From the NCBI GenBank assembly GCA_016713625.1, contig JADJOT010000011.1, forward strand, positions 372,001 to 436,000: a stretch of 64,000 bases of DNA, given 5' to 3'. How positions within the stretch are numbered: position 1 is the first letter of the stretch; every line of letters starts with the position of its first letter. Made by a program: the position numbers and the translations under genes. This DNA is from Candidatus Accumulibacter affinis. Its GTDB lineage: Bacteria; Pseudomonadota; Gammaproteobacteria; Burkholderiales; Rhodocyclaceae. Shown in pieces: positions 33,799 through 43,923 of this stretch. The notes under the pieces were generated by a model. That model searched no databases, had not been told where the DNA came from, and saw only the letters and a list, made by a program, of their open reading frames with translations.

Positions 33799-34230
33799 TC
33801 AAATACCCTCCACCGTGACGCCCATCGTGCGCGCGCTACCAGCAATCGTACGCACGGCCGCATCCATGTCGGCAGCCGTCAGGTCGGGCATTTTCTGCGT
33901 CGCAATGGCCTCGCACTGTGCCCGGGTGAGCGTGCCTACCTTCGTGGTATGGGGCTTGGCGCTACCCTTTTGAATGCCAATCGCCTTCTTGATCAGAACC
34001 GTCGCCGGCGGCGTCTTCATGATGAAGGTGAAGCTCTTGTCGGCGAAGGCGGTGATCACTACGGGGATCGGCAAGCCCGGTTCCAGGCCCTGCGTCTGGG
34101 CGTTGAAGGTTTTGCAGAACTCCATGATGTTCAGACCACGCTGACCCAGCGCCGGACCGATCGGGGGCGACGGATTCGCCTTGCCCGCCGGCACTTGCAG
34201 CTTGATGTAGCCAATGATTTTCTTTGCCAC
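33799..34230 (-). CDS. rplK: 50S ribosomal protein L11
   Basis: Protein of the GTPase-associated centre, 143 residues, and needed for the RelA stringent response. It begins MAKKIIGYIKLQVPAGKANP. The C-terminal RNA-binding domain includes MPDLTAADMDAAVRTIAGSA, TMGVTVEG. The upstream gap of 126 bases to nusG holds two hairpins. AAAGGAG lies just before the start. Confidence 0.98.
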   Translation of the reverse strand: MAKKIIGYIKLQVPAGKANPSPPIGPALGQRGLNIMEFCKTFNAQTQGLEPGLPIPVVITAFADKSFTFIMKTPPATVLIKKAIGIQKGSAKPHTTKVGTLTRAQCEAIATQKMPDLTAADMDAAVRTIAGSARTMGVTVEGI

Positions 34231-34258
34231 TAGGTGACTCCTTTAGGTGGGTCCGAAC

Positions 34259-34306
34259 GCGCTGACGACAGCGCTCCCCAAACGACAAACGCGGCCTGGA
34301 AGCCGC
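34259..34306 (-). promoter_or_regulatory. Paired hairpins in the nusG-rplK gap
   Basis: On the minus strand, a 5-bp GC stem (GCGGC with GCCGC, 34291-34306) is followed by a T-rich but interrupted tract. A second hairpin (GCGCTG with CAGCGC, 4-base loop, 34259-34274) lies closer to rplK. Together they may be a weak terminator after nusG plus a leader structure for rplK (the L1 target in other bacteria). Function is inferred only from position. Confidence 0.35.
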
Positions 34307-34356
34307 CCTACTGCGACGCGTCGAAGCCCAAGCACGCACCGCAACTACTTGCTGGA

Positions 34357-34890
34357 TCAGGCTTTTTCGACTTGTGCAAACTCCAGCTCGACCGGCGTTG
34401 GGCGGCCGAAAATCGTTACCGAGACGCGCAGACGATTTTTCTCGTAATTGACCTGCTCGACCGCCCCGTGAAAATCGGTAAACGGTCCATCCTTGACGCG
34501 AACCACCTCACCCGGTTCGAAGAGAACCTTCGGGCGCGGCTTGTCGACGCCTTCCTGGATTTGCTGCATGATCTTGGCGACTTCCTTTTCGGAAATCGGC
34601 GTTGGCTTGTTGGCTGTGCCGCCGACAAAACCGGTCACTTTCGGGATGCTTTTTACCAGGTGCCAGGAATCGTCGTTCATTTCCATTTCCACGAGCACAT
34701 AGCCGGGGAAAAACTTCCGTTCGGAAATACTCTTCTGGCCCATCTTGAGCTCGACAACCTCTTCGACCGGAACCAGGATGCGGCCAAAGGCATCCTGCAT
34801 GCCCTGACGCTGGATGCGCTCGATCAGCGCACGCTGCACGCTCTTCTCAAACCCTGAATAGGCGTGTACCACATACCAGCGCATGCTCAT
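34357..34890 (-). CDS. nusG: Transcription elongation and antitermination factor NusG
   Basis: Protein of 177 residues that binds RNA polymerase through its N-terminal domain (MRWYVVHAYSGFEKSVQRAL). Its C-terminal KOW domain, around FEPGEVVRVKDGPFTDFHG, contacts Rho or S10. The ATG at 34890 overlaps the secE stop (ATGA) and has GGAGAAAGG upstream. That makes it better than the longer in-frame frame. The secE-nusG pairing is universal in proteobacteria. Confidence 0.98.
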   Translation of the reverse strand: MSMRWYVVHAYSGFEKSVQRALIERIQRQGMQDAFGRILVPVEEVVELKMGQKSISERKFFPGYVLVEMEMNDDSWHLVKSIPKVTGFVGGTANKPTPISEKEVAKIMQQIQEGVDKPRPKVLFEPGEVVRVKDGPFTDFHGAVEQVNYEKNRLRVSVTIFGRPTPVELEFAQVEKA

Positions 34891-35240
34891 GCCTTTCTCC
34901 ACCCGAGTACCATTTCGTATAACAGCCACTCGAGGCTCTTGTCGGTCAGCCAGAGAAATAGCGCCATCACCACGACAAAAGCGAAGACCAGACCCGTTGT
35001 CTGCATGGTTTCCTTGCGCGACGGCCAGACGACCTTTTTCGCTTCGGTCGTCGCCTCTTTGGCAAAGGCGAAGAAACGCTGCCCCTGCTCGGTCTGCCAG
35101 GCAACGGCGGCGGCCAACCCGGCACCGGCCAGGACAGCAAGCACACGCAGGATCATGGCCTGCTCGGCGAGCAGGTAAAAGCCAGCGACGCCGGCCACAA
35201 GCAGCAATACCGCTAACGCAAACTTGAATTTATCGGCCAT
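34887..35240 (-). CDS. secE: Sec translocon subunit SecE
   Basis: Inner-membrane protein of 117 residues with three predicted helices, as in Escherichia coli SecE. It has two N-terminal segments (residues about 6-25 and 31-47) and an essential third near residues 81-100. The conserved cytoplasmic stretch EATTEAKKVVWPSRKET precedes the third helix. It clamps SecY (7844-9169). It overlaps nusG by 4 bases and follows the tRNA-Trp gene. Confidence 0.96.
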   Translation of the reverse strand: MADKFKFALAVLLLVAGVAGFYLLAEQAMILRVLAVLAGAGLAAAVAWQTEQGQRFFAFAKEATTEAKKVVWPSRKETMQTTGLVFAFVVVMALFLWLTDKSLEWLLYEMVLGWRKA

Positions 35241-35263
35241 TTCGTCCGCTTTGGTTACATGGA

Positions 35264-35339
35264 TGGCAGGGGCAGAGGGAATCGAACCCCCAACCTTCGG
35301 TTTTGGAGACCGACGCTCTGCCAGTTGAGCTATGCCCCT
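35264..35339 (-). tRNA. tRNA-Trp (anticodon CCA)
   Basis: Cloverleaf read from the minus strand, 76 bases with encoded CCA. The acceptor stem AGGGGCA pairs with TGCCCCT, followed by discriminator G. The anticodon loop is CTCCAAA and the T-loop TTCGATT. It lies between tuf copy 2 and secE, a common proteobacterial arrangement. Confidence 0.97.
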
Positions 35340-35390
35340 GCAGCAGAACTGCAGCAGCTCCGCAGAGCCGCCGCTGTACCTTGACTGGAC

Positions 35391-36581
<1,191 letters not shown>

Positions 36582-36631
36582 TACCGGTACCTCAAGACGT
36601 TAGAAGTTAAATGATCTACAGCACCAAACGG

Positions 36632-36706
<75 letters not shown>

Positions 36707-36746
36707 ATCGCTCGAGAAGCTTGAAGCAATTTCTGTGGCCGCAGCC

Positions 36747-36820
36747 TGGAGCGGGTGAAGGGAATCGAACCCTCGTCATAAGCTTGGAAGGCTTCAGCTC
36801 TACCATTGAGCTACACCCGC
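36747..36820 (-). tRNA. tRNA-Gly (anticodon TCC)
   Basis: 74 bases on the minus strand including encoded CCA. The acceptor stem GCGGGTG pairs with the CACCCGC end. The anticodon loop is CTTCCAA and the T-loop TTCGATT. Second in the Tyr-Gly-Thr-tuf transcript. Confidence 0.97.
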
Positions 36821-36870
36821 AAAACCATTACCTGAAGAGCGATCTGACACCATCACCACAGCGGCATCTT

Positions 36871-36955
36871 TGGTGGAGGGAGAAGGATTCGAACCTTCGA
36901 AGGCAGAGCCGTCAGATTTACAGTCTGATCCCGTTGGCCACTTGGGTATCCCTCC
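36871..36955 (-). tRNA. tRNA-Tyr (anticodon GTA)
   Basis: 85 bases on the minus strand with encoded CCA and the long variable arm expected for bacterial tRNA-Tyr. The acceptor stem GGAGGGA pairs with TCCCTCC, and the anticodon loop contains TGTAAA. It is the first gene after the strong promoter at 36971-36999. Confidence 0.97.
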
Positions 36956-36970
36956 AACTAACAACCCATA

Positions 36971-36999
36971 ATTCTGACGCCTAGTGAGAGCGCTGTCAA
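36971..36999 (-). promoter_or_regulatory. Promoter of the tRNA-Tyr-Gly-Thr-tuf transcript
   Basis: A perfect TTGACA (36999-36994) and CAGAAT (36976-36971) on the minus strand are 17 bases apart. The predicted start is only about 8 bases before tRNA-Tyr. A strong stable-RNA promoter fits the tRNA-tufB arrangement of other proteobacteria. Confidence 0.8.
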
Positions 37000-37141
37000 A
37001 CAGTTTTTCGCCGAGGGCTTGATTATACACTAGAACGAGTGCCGCCCCGCGCCTCTTTCAATACTTTTTGGTGATCGGCAGCGTAAAATCGAAGCGCTGC
37101 TTCCTTATCTGCAATGAAGACCGGCACAAAAGGAGAATCCA

Positions 37142-40100
37142 ATGGGCGATCTTTCGACTACGCTCGACAGCCGCTACACGACGATGGCTGGGCGGGTCTT
37201 TCTCAGCGGCACGCAAGCCCTGGTGCGCCTGCCAATGCTGCAGCGCATGCGCGATCAGGCGGCGGGGCTGCACACCGCGGGCTTTGTCTCCGGCTACCGT
37301 GGCAGCCCCCTTGGCGGGCTGGACCAGGCGCTGTGGAAAGCGCGCGCGCATCTCGATGCCAGCAACATCGTCTTCCAGCCGGCGGTCAACGAGGACCTCG
37401 CCGCGACCGCCATCTGGGGAACCCAGCAACTCAACCTCTTTCCCGGCGCCAAGTACGACGGCGTCTTCGCCATGTGGTACGGCAAGGGTCCCGGCGTTGA
37501 TCGCTGCGGTGACGTTTTCCGGCACGCCAACGCTGCCGGGTCGGCGAAATTCGGTGGCGTCCTGGTGATTGCTGGCGACGACCATGCCGCAAAGTCGTCA
37601 ACGCTGCCACACCAGACCGAACATATCTTCAAAGCGGTGATGATGCCGGTCCTCTATCCCGCCAACGTTCAGGAGTACCTCGATTACGGCCTGCACGGCT
37701 GGGCGATGAGCCGCTACTCGGGCTGCTGGGTAGTGATGAAGGCACTCGCCGATACCGTCGAAACCTCCGCCTCGGTGGCCATTGACCCGCTCGCGACGGT
37801 AATCCGACTGCCCGAAGATTTCGCGATGCCGGCGAACGATGCGCACGCCCTCAACATCCGCTGGCCTGATCCGCCGCTGCAGCAAGAGGCACGCCTGCTC
37901 AATCACAAGCTCTACGCGGCGCTCGCCTACTGCCGTGCCAACCAGTTGAATCGGGTGGTCCTCGACAGCAGCGACCCGACCTCGCCAGCCCGTCTGGGAA
38001 TCATCACCGCCGGCAAGGCCTACCTGGATGTCCGTCAGGCGCTCGGCGAACTCGGAATCGACGATGCGCTGGCCGCGCAGATCGGCATTCGCCTGTACAA
38101 GGTCGGCATGGTCTGGCCGCTCGAAGCCGATGGGGTACGTCGCTTCGCCGAAGGTCTCGACGAGATCCTGGTCGTCGAGGAAAAAAGGCAACTGCTCGAA
38201 TACCAGCTCAAGGAGGAACTCTACAACTGGCGCGAGGACGTCCGTCCGCGCGTCATCGGAAAGTTCGACGAGAAAGGCGAGTGGTCGTTGCTGCCAACCG
38301 GCAGCGGGCATCTGACGCATGGCGACTGGCTGCTGCCGGCCGCTGGTGAGTTGTCGGTGGCCCAGGTGGCGAGGGCACTGGCGGCGCGCATCGGACGCTT
38401 CTTCACTTCACCGGCGATCGAGGCGCGGCTGGCGCTGCTCGAAGCCAAGCAGCGAAGCCTCGCCCAGGCGTTGCTGCCAGTGACCGGGGTTGCCGCCGTC
38501 CAGCGCACACCCTACTTTTGCTCGGGCTGTCCGCACAACACCTCAACGCGGGTACCCGAAGGCTCACGCGCCGTCGCCGGCATCGGCTGCCACTACATGG
38601 TGACCTGGATGGACCGCAACACCGCGACCTTCACGCACATGGGCGGCGAAGGCGTGACCTGGGTCGGGCAGGCGCCCTTCACCAACGTGCCGCACATTTT
38701 CGCCAACCTCGGCGACGGCACCTACTTTCACTCTGGCCTGCTGGCGATTCGCCAGGCAGTCGCCGCAGGCGTCGCCATCACCTACAAGATCCTCTACAAC
38801 GATGCGGTCGCGATGACCGGCGGTCAACCGGTAGACGGGCAACTGAGCGTCGCCCTGCTGACTCGTCAGCTCGAGGCCGAAGGAATCAAACGGATTGTCA
38901 TCGTCACTGACGACCCAGGCAAGTACAAACAGATGCATGGGCTGGCGGCAAATACGCCGATCCATCACCGCGACGAACTCGATGCCGTACAGCGCGAACT
39001 GCGCAGGCATCCGGGCGTGTCGATCCTGATCTATGACCAGATCTGCGCCACCGAGAAACGCCGCCGGCGCAAGCGTGGGAAGTTGGCCGATCCGGCCCGG
39101 CGGGTGTTCATCAACCAGGCGGTCTGTGAAGGCTGCGGCGATTGTGGCGTACAGTCCAACTGCCTGTCGGTGATTCCACTGGAGACCGAGTTTGGTCGCA
39201 AGCGCGCCATTGATCAGTCGTCGTGCAACAAGGACTTCTCGTGCATCAAGGGTCTCTGTCCCAGCTTCGTGAGCGTCGAGGGCGGCCAACTGCGCCGTGG
39301 CCGGGCCATCACTGCCGATGCCGGCGTTTTCGGCACGCTGCCCGAGGTCGTTCGGGCCGACACCAGGCGCCCATTCAACATCCTGATCACCGGTGTGGGC
39401 GGTACCGGCGTGGTCACTCTGGGCGCCCTGCTGGGAATGGCTGCGCACCTCGACGGCAAGGGGGTGTCGGTTCTCGACATGACCGGCTTGGCGCAGAAGT
39501 TCGGCGCCGTCTTCTCCCATCTGCGTATCGCCGACCGGCCCGAGGACATTCACGCCGCGCGTATCGCCACCGGTGAAGCGCATGCAGTGATCGGCGGCGA
39601 CCTGGTGGTCAGCGCCAGCGCCGAAGCGCTGTCCAAGGTTCTTGCCGGGAAGACACGGGCAGTGGTGAACATCGCCGAGACGCCAACCGCCGAGTTCACC
39701 CGCAATCCGGACTGGCAGCTTCCCCTGCAGCGCATGCAGAATCAGATCGACGAAGCCTGTGGTGCTGACAGCACGCTCTTCCTCGACAGTGCGGAAATGT
39801 CGCGCCGCCTGATGGGTGACGCCCTGTACGGCAACCTGTTCCTGCTCGGCGTCGCTTGGCAGCGAGGACTGGTGCCGCTGTCGCTGACCGCCATCGACCA
39901 GGCCATTGAACTCAACGGCACGGCCATCGACCAGAACCGCCAGGCTTTCCTTTGGGGCCGCCGCGCGGCGCACGACCCGCAAGCCGTCCGCCAGCTGAGC
40001 AGGACGGCCCGGGCGGAGGCACAGCAAAGCCCCGCAGCGAATCTCGACGAGACCATCAGCCGCCGCGTCGAGACCCTCACCGCCTATCAGGATGCGCGCT

Positions 40101-40678
40101 ATGCCGAACGTTACCGCCGCCTGGTCGAGCGAGTACGCGCCGCCGAATGCTTACTCCAGTCGACCGCCCTGAGCGATGCAGTAGCACATAACTATTTCAA
40201 ACTGCTGGCGGTCAAGGACGAGTATGAAGTGGCGAGGCTGTACGCCGACCCCGCCTTCTCCGAGCAGCTGTCCGAACAGTTCGAGGGTGGCTTCAGCCTG
40301 CGCTTTCACCTCGCGCCACCGCTCTTTGCCAGACCCGACCCGCTCACCGGCAGGGTCAGGAAGCGTAGCTATGGCCCCTGGATGATGCACTGCTTCCGCT
40401 GGCTGAGCCGGCTGAAGATCCTGCGTGGGACCTTCCTCGACCTCTTCGGCAGAACCGACGAGAGGCGAATGGAACGGCAACTGCTCGCCGACTACGAGGC
40501 CGACGTCGAGTTGCTGCTCGCGCAGCTCAAACCGGAGACGCTGGCCAAGGCCATCGAGTTGGCCGGAATTCCCGAACAGATTCGTGGTTACGGCCAGGTC
40601 AAGGCCGCATCGGTCCTGCCTGCGCGAGCCAGACGGGACAGCCTGCGCGCGCAACTACTGGCGCCGGTAGACGGGTGA
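37142..40678 (+). CDS. Fused indolepyruvate (2-oxoacid) ferredoxin oxidoreductase
   Basis: Single-chain 2-oxoacid:ferredoxin oxidoreductase of 1178 residues that decarboxylates arylpyruvate-type 2-oxoacids to acyl-CoA with ferredoxin as electron acceptor. The N-terminal alpha-like region (SGYRGSPLGGLD, DDHAAKSSTLPHQTE) is followed by a thiamine diphosphate region (YFCSGCPHNTST near 458, then GIGCHYM). A ferredoxin-like cysteine cluster (CEGCGDCGVQSNC) lies near 661-673, and a gamma domain starts at GVGGTGVVTLGALLG near 748. AAAGGAG precedes the ATG at good spacing. The exact 2-oxoacid is unknown. The methyltransferase downstream overlaps its stop. Confidence 0.93.
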   Translation: MGDLSTTLDSRYTTMAGRVFLSGTQALVRLPMLQRMRDQAAGLHTAGFVSGYRGSPLGGLDQALWKARAHLDASNIVFQPAVNEDLAATAIWGTQQLNLFPGAKYDGVFAMWYGKGPGVDRCGDVFRHANAAGSAKFGGVLVIAGDDHAAKSSTLPHQTEHIFKAVMMPVLYPANVQEYLDYGLHGWAMSRYSGCWVVMKALADTVETSASVAIDPLATVIRLPEDFAMPANDAHALNIRWPDPPLQQEARLLNHKLYAALAYCRANQLNRVVLDSSDPTSPARLGIITAGKAYLDVRQALGELGIDDALAAQIGIRLYKVGMVWPLEADGVRRFAEGLDEILVVEEKRQLLEYQLKEELYNWREDVRPRVIGKFDEKGEWSLLPTGSGHLTHGDWLLPAAGELSVAQVARALAARIGRFFTSPAIEARLALLEAKQRSLAQALLPVTGVAAVQRTPYFCSGCPHNTSTRVPEGSRAVAGIGCHYMVTWMDRNTATFTHMGGEGVTWVGQAPFTNVPHIFANLGDGTYFHSGLLAIRQAVAAGVAITYKILYNDAVAMTGGQPVDGQLSVALLTRQLEAEGIKRIVIVTDDPGKYKQMHGLAANTPIHHRDELDAVQRELRRHPGVSILIYDQICATEKRRRRKRGKLADPARRVFINQAVCEGCGDCGVQSNCLSVIPLETEFGRKRAIDQSSCNKDFSCIKGLCPSFVSVEGGQLRRGRAITADAGVFGTLPEVVRADTRRPFNILITGVGGTGVVTLGALLGMAAHLDGKGVSVLDMTGLAQKFGAVFSHLRIADRPEDIHAARIATGEAHAVIGGDLVVSASAEALSKVLAGKTRAVVNIAETPTAEFTRNPDWQLPLQRMQNQIDEACGADSTLFLDSAEMSRRLMGDALYGNLFLLGVAWQRGLVPLSLTAIDQAIELNGTAIDQNRQAFLWGRRAAHDPQAVRQLSRTARAEAQQSPAANLDETISRRVETLTAYQDARYAERYRRLVERVRAAECLLQSTALSDAVAHNYFKLLAVKDEYEVARLYADPAFSEQLSEQFEGGFSLRFHLAPPLFARPDPLTGRVRKRSYGPWMMHCFRWLSRLKILRGTFLDLFGRTDERRMERQLLADYEADVELLLAQLKPETLAKAIELAGIPEQIRGYGQVKAASVLPARARRDSLRAQLLAPVDG

Positions 40679-41523
40679 GCGAGCGAACCCCGAGCACTGG
40701 CCATACCATTCGCCACGCAGACTCCAGGAACCAACCCGTGCCATCCCTCTCGCCGGAACCCTCGGAGCAGGTGCCGACCAGGCCGCAGATGCGCCACCTG
40801 GCACTACAGTTCGCCGCTGCCTTTGCCGTCGTCGCGCTGGCCTGGCCTTACTACGGCCTCCGTAACCAGCAGCTTCCCTGGCCGCAAACGGCTTTCGCCA
40901 TCGGTGCGATCGCCATGCTGCTGGCCAGCCTGACGCGGCAACCCTGGTGGTGGCGGGTAATTCACGCACTCTTTGTGCCAATGGCCTGGGCCGTCTCCAG
41001 ACTGGAGATCGACCCGAGCTGGTTTCTGCTGTTGTGCGTGCTGCTGCTGTTGGTTTATCGTGGGGCATTGACTGGCCAGATACCCCTGTACTTGTCCAAC
41101 CGCGCCAGCACGGCGGCCCTCGCCGGCCTGATCGCCGATCGACGCGACCAGCACTTCCTCGATCTCGGCGCGGGCATCGGCAGCGTCGTGATTGCGCTCG
41201 CCAGGGAGCGGCCAGACACGCAGTTCACCGGCGTCGAAAACGCACCCGCCAGCTGGCTCGTCGGACGCCTGCGCAGCGCTCGCCTGGCCAATTGCAACTG
41301 GCGCTGGGGCGACCTCTGGCGTAGCGATCTGGCTCGCTACGACCTGGTGTACGCCTTCCTGTCGCCCGCGCCGATGGCCGCACTATGGGTCAAGGTTCAG
41401 CAGGAAATGCGACCGGGAAGCCTGTTCGTCAGCAACAGTTTTGCGGTTCCCGACGTCCAGGCAAGCGGCGTGATCGAAGTTGACGACGCACGACAAACCC
41501 GGCTCTATTGTTACCGAATCTGA
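40675..41523 (+). CDS. Membrane-anchored SAM-dependent methyltransferase
   Basis: 282 residues. The N-terminal half has about four hydrophobic segments (roughly residues 43-60, 68-85, 90-107 and 115-130). The C-terminal half is a Rossmann methyltransferase with motif I FLDLGAGIGSVVIALARE near 160-177 and an acidic residue after strand 2 (GVENAPAS). It starts with GTG overlapping the oxidoreductase stop (GTGA), so the two are probably co-translated. The substrate is unknown; a lipid or membrane-bound small molecule is plausible from the anchor. Confidence 0.75.
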   Translation: MSERTPSTGHTIRHADSRNQPVPSLSPEPSEQVPTRPQMRHLALQFAAAFAVVALAWPYYGLRNQQLPWPQTAFAIGAIAMLLASLTRQPWWWRVIHALFVPMAWAVSRLEIDPSWFLLLCVLLLLVYRGALTGQIPLYLSNRASTAALAGLIADRRDQHFLDLGAGIGSVVIALARERPDTQFTGVENAPASWLVGRLRSARLANCNWRWGDLWRSDLARYDLVYAFLSPAPMAALWVKVQQEMRPGSLFVSNSFAVPDVQASGVIEVDDARQTRLYCYRI

Positions 41524-41642
41524 AAAACACGCCGCGGATTGCCAGCAGCGCAGCACGGATGCCGGGCTACCCCCCTGAACAGGCGCCCGAATCCGCAGAA
41601 ACTTGCTAATATGAGCCACCCCACAACCACCGGAGCACGCAA

Positions 41643-42101
41643 ATGTCCAATCACGATTCGCCAACCGATCCCCTGAGCTTTGCCAAAAAAATGTGGGGTG
41701 GCATGGGCTTTTCACTGCCGAACATGATCACGCCCACCCTCGACGTCGAAGAAATCGAAAAGAAGGTCAGAGACCTCAAGGCCGTCGAGAGCTGGCTGAA
41801 GATGAATCTGTCGATGCTGCAGATGACGATTCAGGGCCTGGAAATGCAATGCGTGACGCTCAATGCGGTGCGCGCGATGGGCCAGATGGCCGGCACTTAC
41901 GTCCCCGGCGCCCCTGGCGCAGCTGGCGCCGACGACAGTCAGGCCGCCGCGCTGCTTCCCGGCAGCGGCAATGAAGCACTCAAGCAGGCGGCCCTGTGGC
42001 CGCTGACACTGCTGCAGCAGATGCAGGAACAGATGCAGAAGGCCGCTGCGACCGCCGTACAAGTCAGCGATCAGGGAAGCGCGGACGCCACCAAGACGTA
42101 G
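41643..42101 (+). CDS. phaM: PhaM-type polyhydroxyalkanoate granule protein
   Basis: 152 residues. The core LDVEEIEKKVRDLKAVESWL followed by KMNLSMLQMTIQGLEMQ matches the PhaM family. In Ralstonia this protein activates PHA synthase, sits on granules and links them to the nucleoid. The middle is rich in Ala, Gly and Pro, and the C-terminus is short here and lacks the long lysine-rich DNA-binding tail of Ralstonia PhaM. GGAG lies 7 bases before the ATG. No PHA synthase gene is in this window. Confidence 0.8.
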   Translation: MSNHDSPTDPLSFAKKMWGGMGFSLPNMITPTLDVEEIEKKVRDLKAVESWLKMNLSMLQMTIQGLEMQCVTLNAVRAMGQMAGTYVPGAPGAAGADDSQAAALLPGSGNEALKQAALWPLTLLQQMQEQMQKAAATAVQVSDQGSADATKT

Positions 42102-42158
42102 AGCCCGCGCCGGCACGGGCCGCTGGCGCCGCGCGGCCGGTCGGGGGCTTCCGCGGGT

Positions 42159-43320
42159 TCAAATGACTGCCGCCTGCTGCAACCCGCGGATTTCGGCGGC
42201 GCTGAAACCGGCCTCGCGCAGTACCTCCTGGCCATGCTCGCCGGGCGCCGGCGCAGCGCGTTCGACGGCAAAGACCCAGCGTGAGAGTTTCAACGGCGGT
42301 GCGTACTGCGTCACGCCGTCCGCATGCACCGCCATGCCGCGGGCAACGAACTGCGGATGTTCGAGGGCCTCGGCAACACTCAGCACCGGCGTCACACAGC
42401 AGTCAACGCCGGCAAAGAAATCGCGCCACTCGCTCTGCTGGCGGCTGGCAAAGAGTCCTTTCAGTTCCCGGCGCAGCGCGGCCGCCGCTTGGCCGCGCGC
42501 CGCATGCCTCGCTTTCCAGTCGGGACGTTGCAGCGCATCACAGAAGAGATCCCAGAATTTCTTCTCCAGCGGTGCGACCGCCATGTAGCGTCCGTCGGCA
42601 GTGGCATAGACACCGTAGCCGGCGTCGCCGCCGCTCAGGATATCTGCGCCACGCTGCGGCACCTTGCCTTCGGTCTGCAACGCAAAGAGCGGGAAGAGGT
42701 TGTGCGCCAGGACGGCCTCGCTCATCGCCACATCGACCAGGCGACCCTGCCCGCTGCGCTGCGCATCAAACAGGGCAGCAAGAATACCCATCACCGCAGT
42801 CATCGCGCCGCCCAGCAGGTCACCAATCTGCAGATTCGGAATCGCCGGGCGGCCGCCGTCCACGCCGATCTGCTCGAGAACGCCGGCAAAACCAATGTAG
42901 TTGAGGTCGTGCCCGGCAGCCATCGCCAGTGGCCCGGTCTGTCCGTAGCCGGTGATCGCACAATAAGCGATTTTCGGATTCACTGCGCGCAGTGCCTCGT
43001 AGCCAATACCCAGTTTGTCGCTGACCTTGGGCCGAAAACTCTCGACGACGAGGTCGGCAGTCCTCGCCAGGCGCAGAAACACCTCCCGCCCCTGCGTCTG
43101 CTTGAGATCGAGGCGCAACCCGCGCTTGTTGCGGTTGACGCCACGGTAGAAGACGCTGACGCCGTCCGGCCCGTCCCCCAGGAGGCGTGCGTAGTCGCCG
43201 GCGCCGTGGTCCTCGACCTTGATCACGTCGGCACCCAGGTCGGCGAGGTGCAGGGTGGCGACCGGACCGGGCACGCGTCAGGTCGAGAACGCGCACACCC
43301 GTCAAGGGACCGCCGCTCAC
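42159..43320 (-). pseudogene. CaiB/BaiF-type CoA-transferase with a frameshift near its start
   Basis: Class III CoA-transferase moving CoA between carboxylic acids. The first 16 codons from the GTG at 43320 read SGGPLTGVRVLDLTR. The protein then continues in another frame from 43274 as PGPVATLHLADLGADVIKVE to residue 371. At 43272-43275 the sequence has one base where family members have two codons (usually LTRLLPGP), so two or five bases appear to be missing. The catalytic Asp region (NLQIGDLLGGAMTAVMG) is intact. The GTG overlaps the upstream gene stop (GTGA), supporting this start. It is either a recent pseudogene or an assembly error. Confidence 0.82.
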
Positions 43321-43793
43321 GACCCCGCCTCGCAAGGTTCCAGCCAGCCAGCATCCATGTCGATTACCTGCCCGTGTTTAAGCGTCTGTTCGAGAAACTG
43401 ACCGCGGAACAGCCAGCCGACGTTGCCGTGCTGGTATGACCAGGGCGTTTCCCATGCTTCCACGGAAACCTGGAGGCGCAGGACATCGACTTCCCCGACT
43501 TCAGAGTCGTGCTCCACGCAGGGCGTGGCTGCGGCCATGCGTAGCTGGTCGACTCGCGTGTAGGCGGACACCGGCTTGCCGATACGCGGGCAAACCTTCG
43601 CCATCCGCCGTTCACGGGAGACTCCCGCGATCACACCTCGCAACCAGTAGGTCGGCGCCTTCAACAGCCAGCCGGAACCCCCTTCGCGAAAGGTGACACA
43701 GTCTCCAGGCTGCGGCGCCGCCGGCAGCGCATCGTCCGCCAGAGCCGAGGCGGCAAACAACGAGGTGGCAATTACCAGAAACGTACCGTTCAC
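43317..43793 (-). CDS. Exported protein of unknown function
   Basis: 158 residues starting at a GTG with GGGAG 6 bases upstream. The N-terminus (VNGTFLVIATSLFAASALA) is a good signal peptide, cleaved near ALA-DD, so the product is probably periplasmic. The mature part contains four cysteines or so and PQPGDCVTFREGGSGWLLKA, which hints at a small beta-rich domain. I do not recognise the family. Its stop overlaps the start of the CoA-transferase (GTGA), so the two are translationally linked, though no functional tie is obvious. Confidence 0.7.
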   Translation of the reverse strand: MNGTFLVIATSLFAASALADDALPAAPQPGDCVTFREGGSGWLLKAPTYWLRGVIAGVSRERRMAKVCPRIGKPVSAYTRVDQLRMAAATPCVEHDSEVGEVDVLRLQVSVEAWETPWSYQHGNVGWLFRGQFLEQTLKHGQVIDMDAGWLEPCEAGS

Positions 43794-43923
43794 TTCGACT
43801 CCCGCAGAGATTCGCACCACGATGGCTTGCCTGCGCCGGGCGTTTGCCGAACGGAACGGCAAGTCAGACTGCTGTACGTTTTTGCCGGCCGTTGGCAGCG
43901 CAGGCCACTCGCACCCTGCCAAA

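Noticed and set aside
37022..37027. TATAAT on the minus strand upstream of the tRNA-Tyr promoter
   Set aside because: No -35 box stands at 16-18 bases; the TTGACA-N17-CAGAAT pair nearer to tRNA-Tyr is far better.
42281..43439. Plus-strand frames opposite the CoA-transferase
   Set aside because: Shadow frames; the minus strand has the CaiB/BaiF family motifs across its length.
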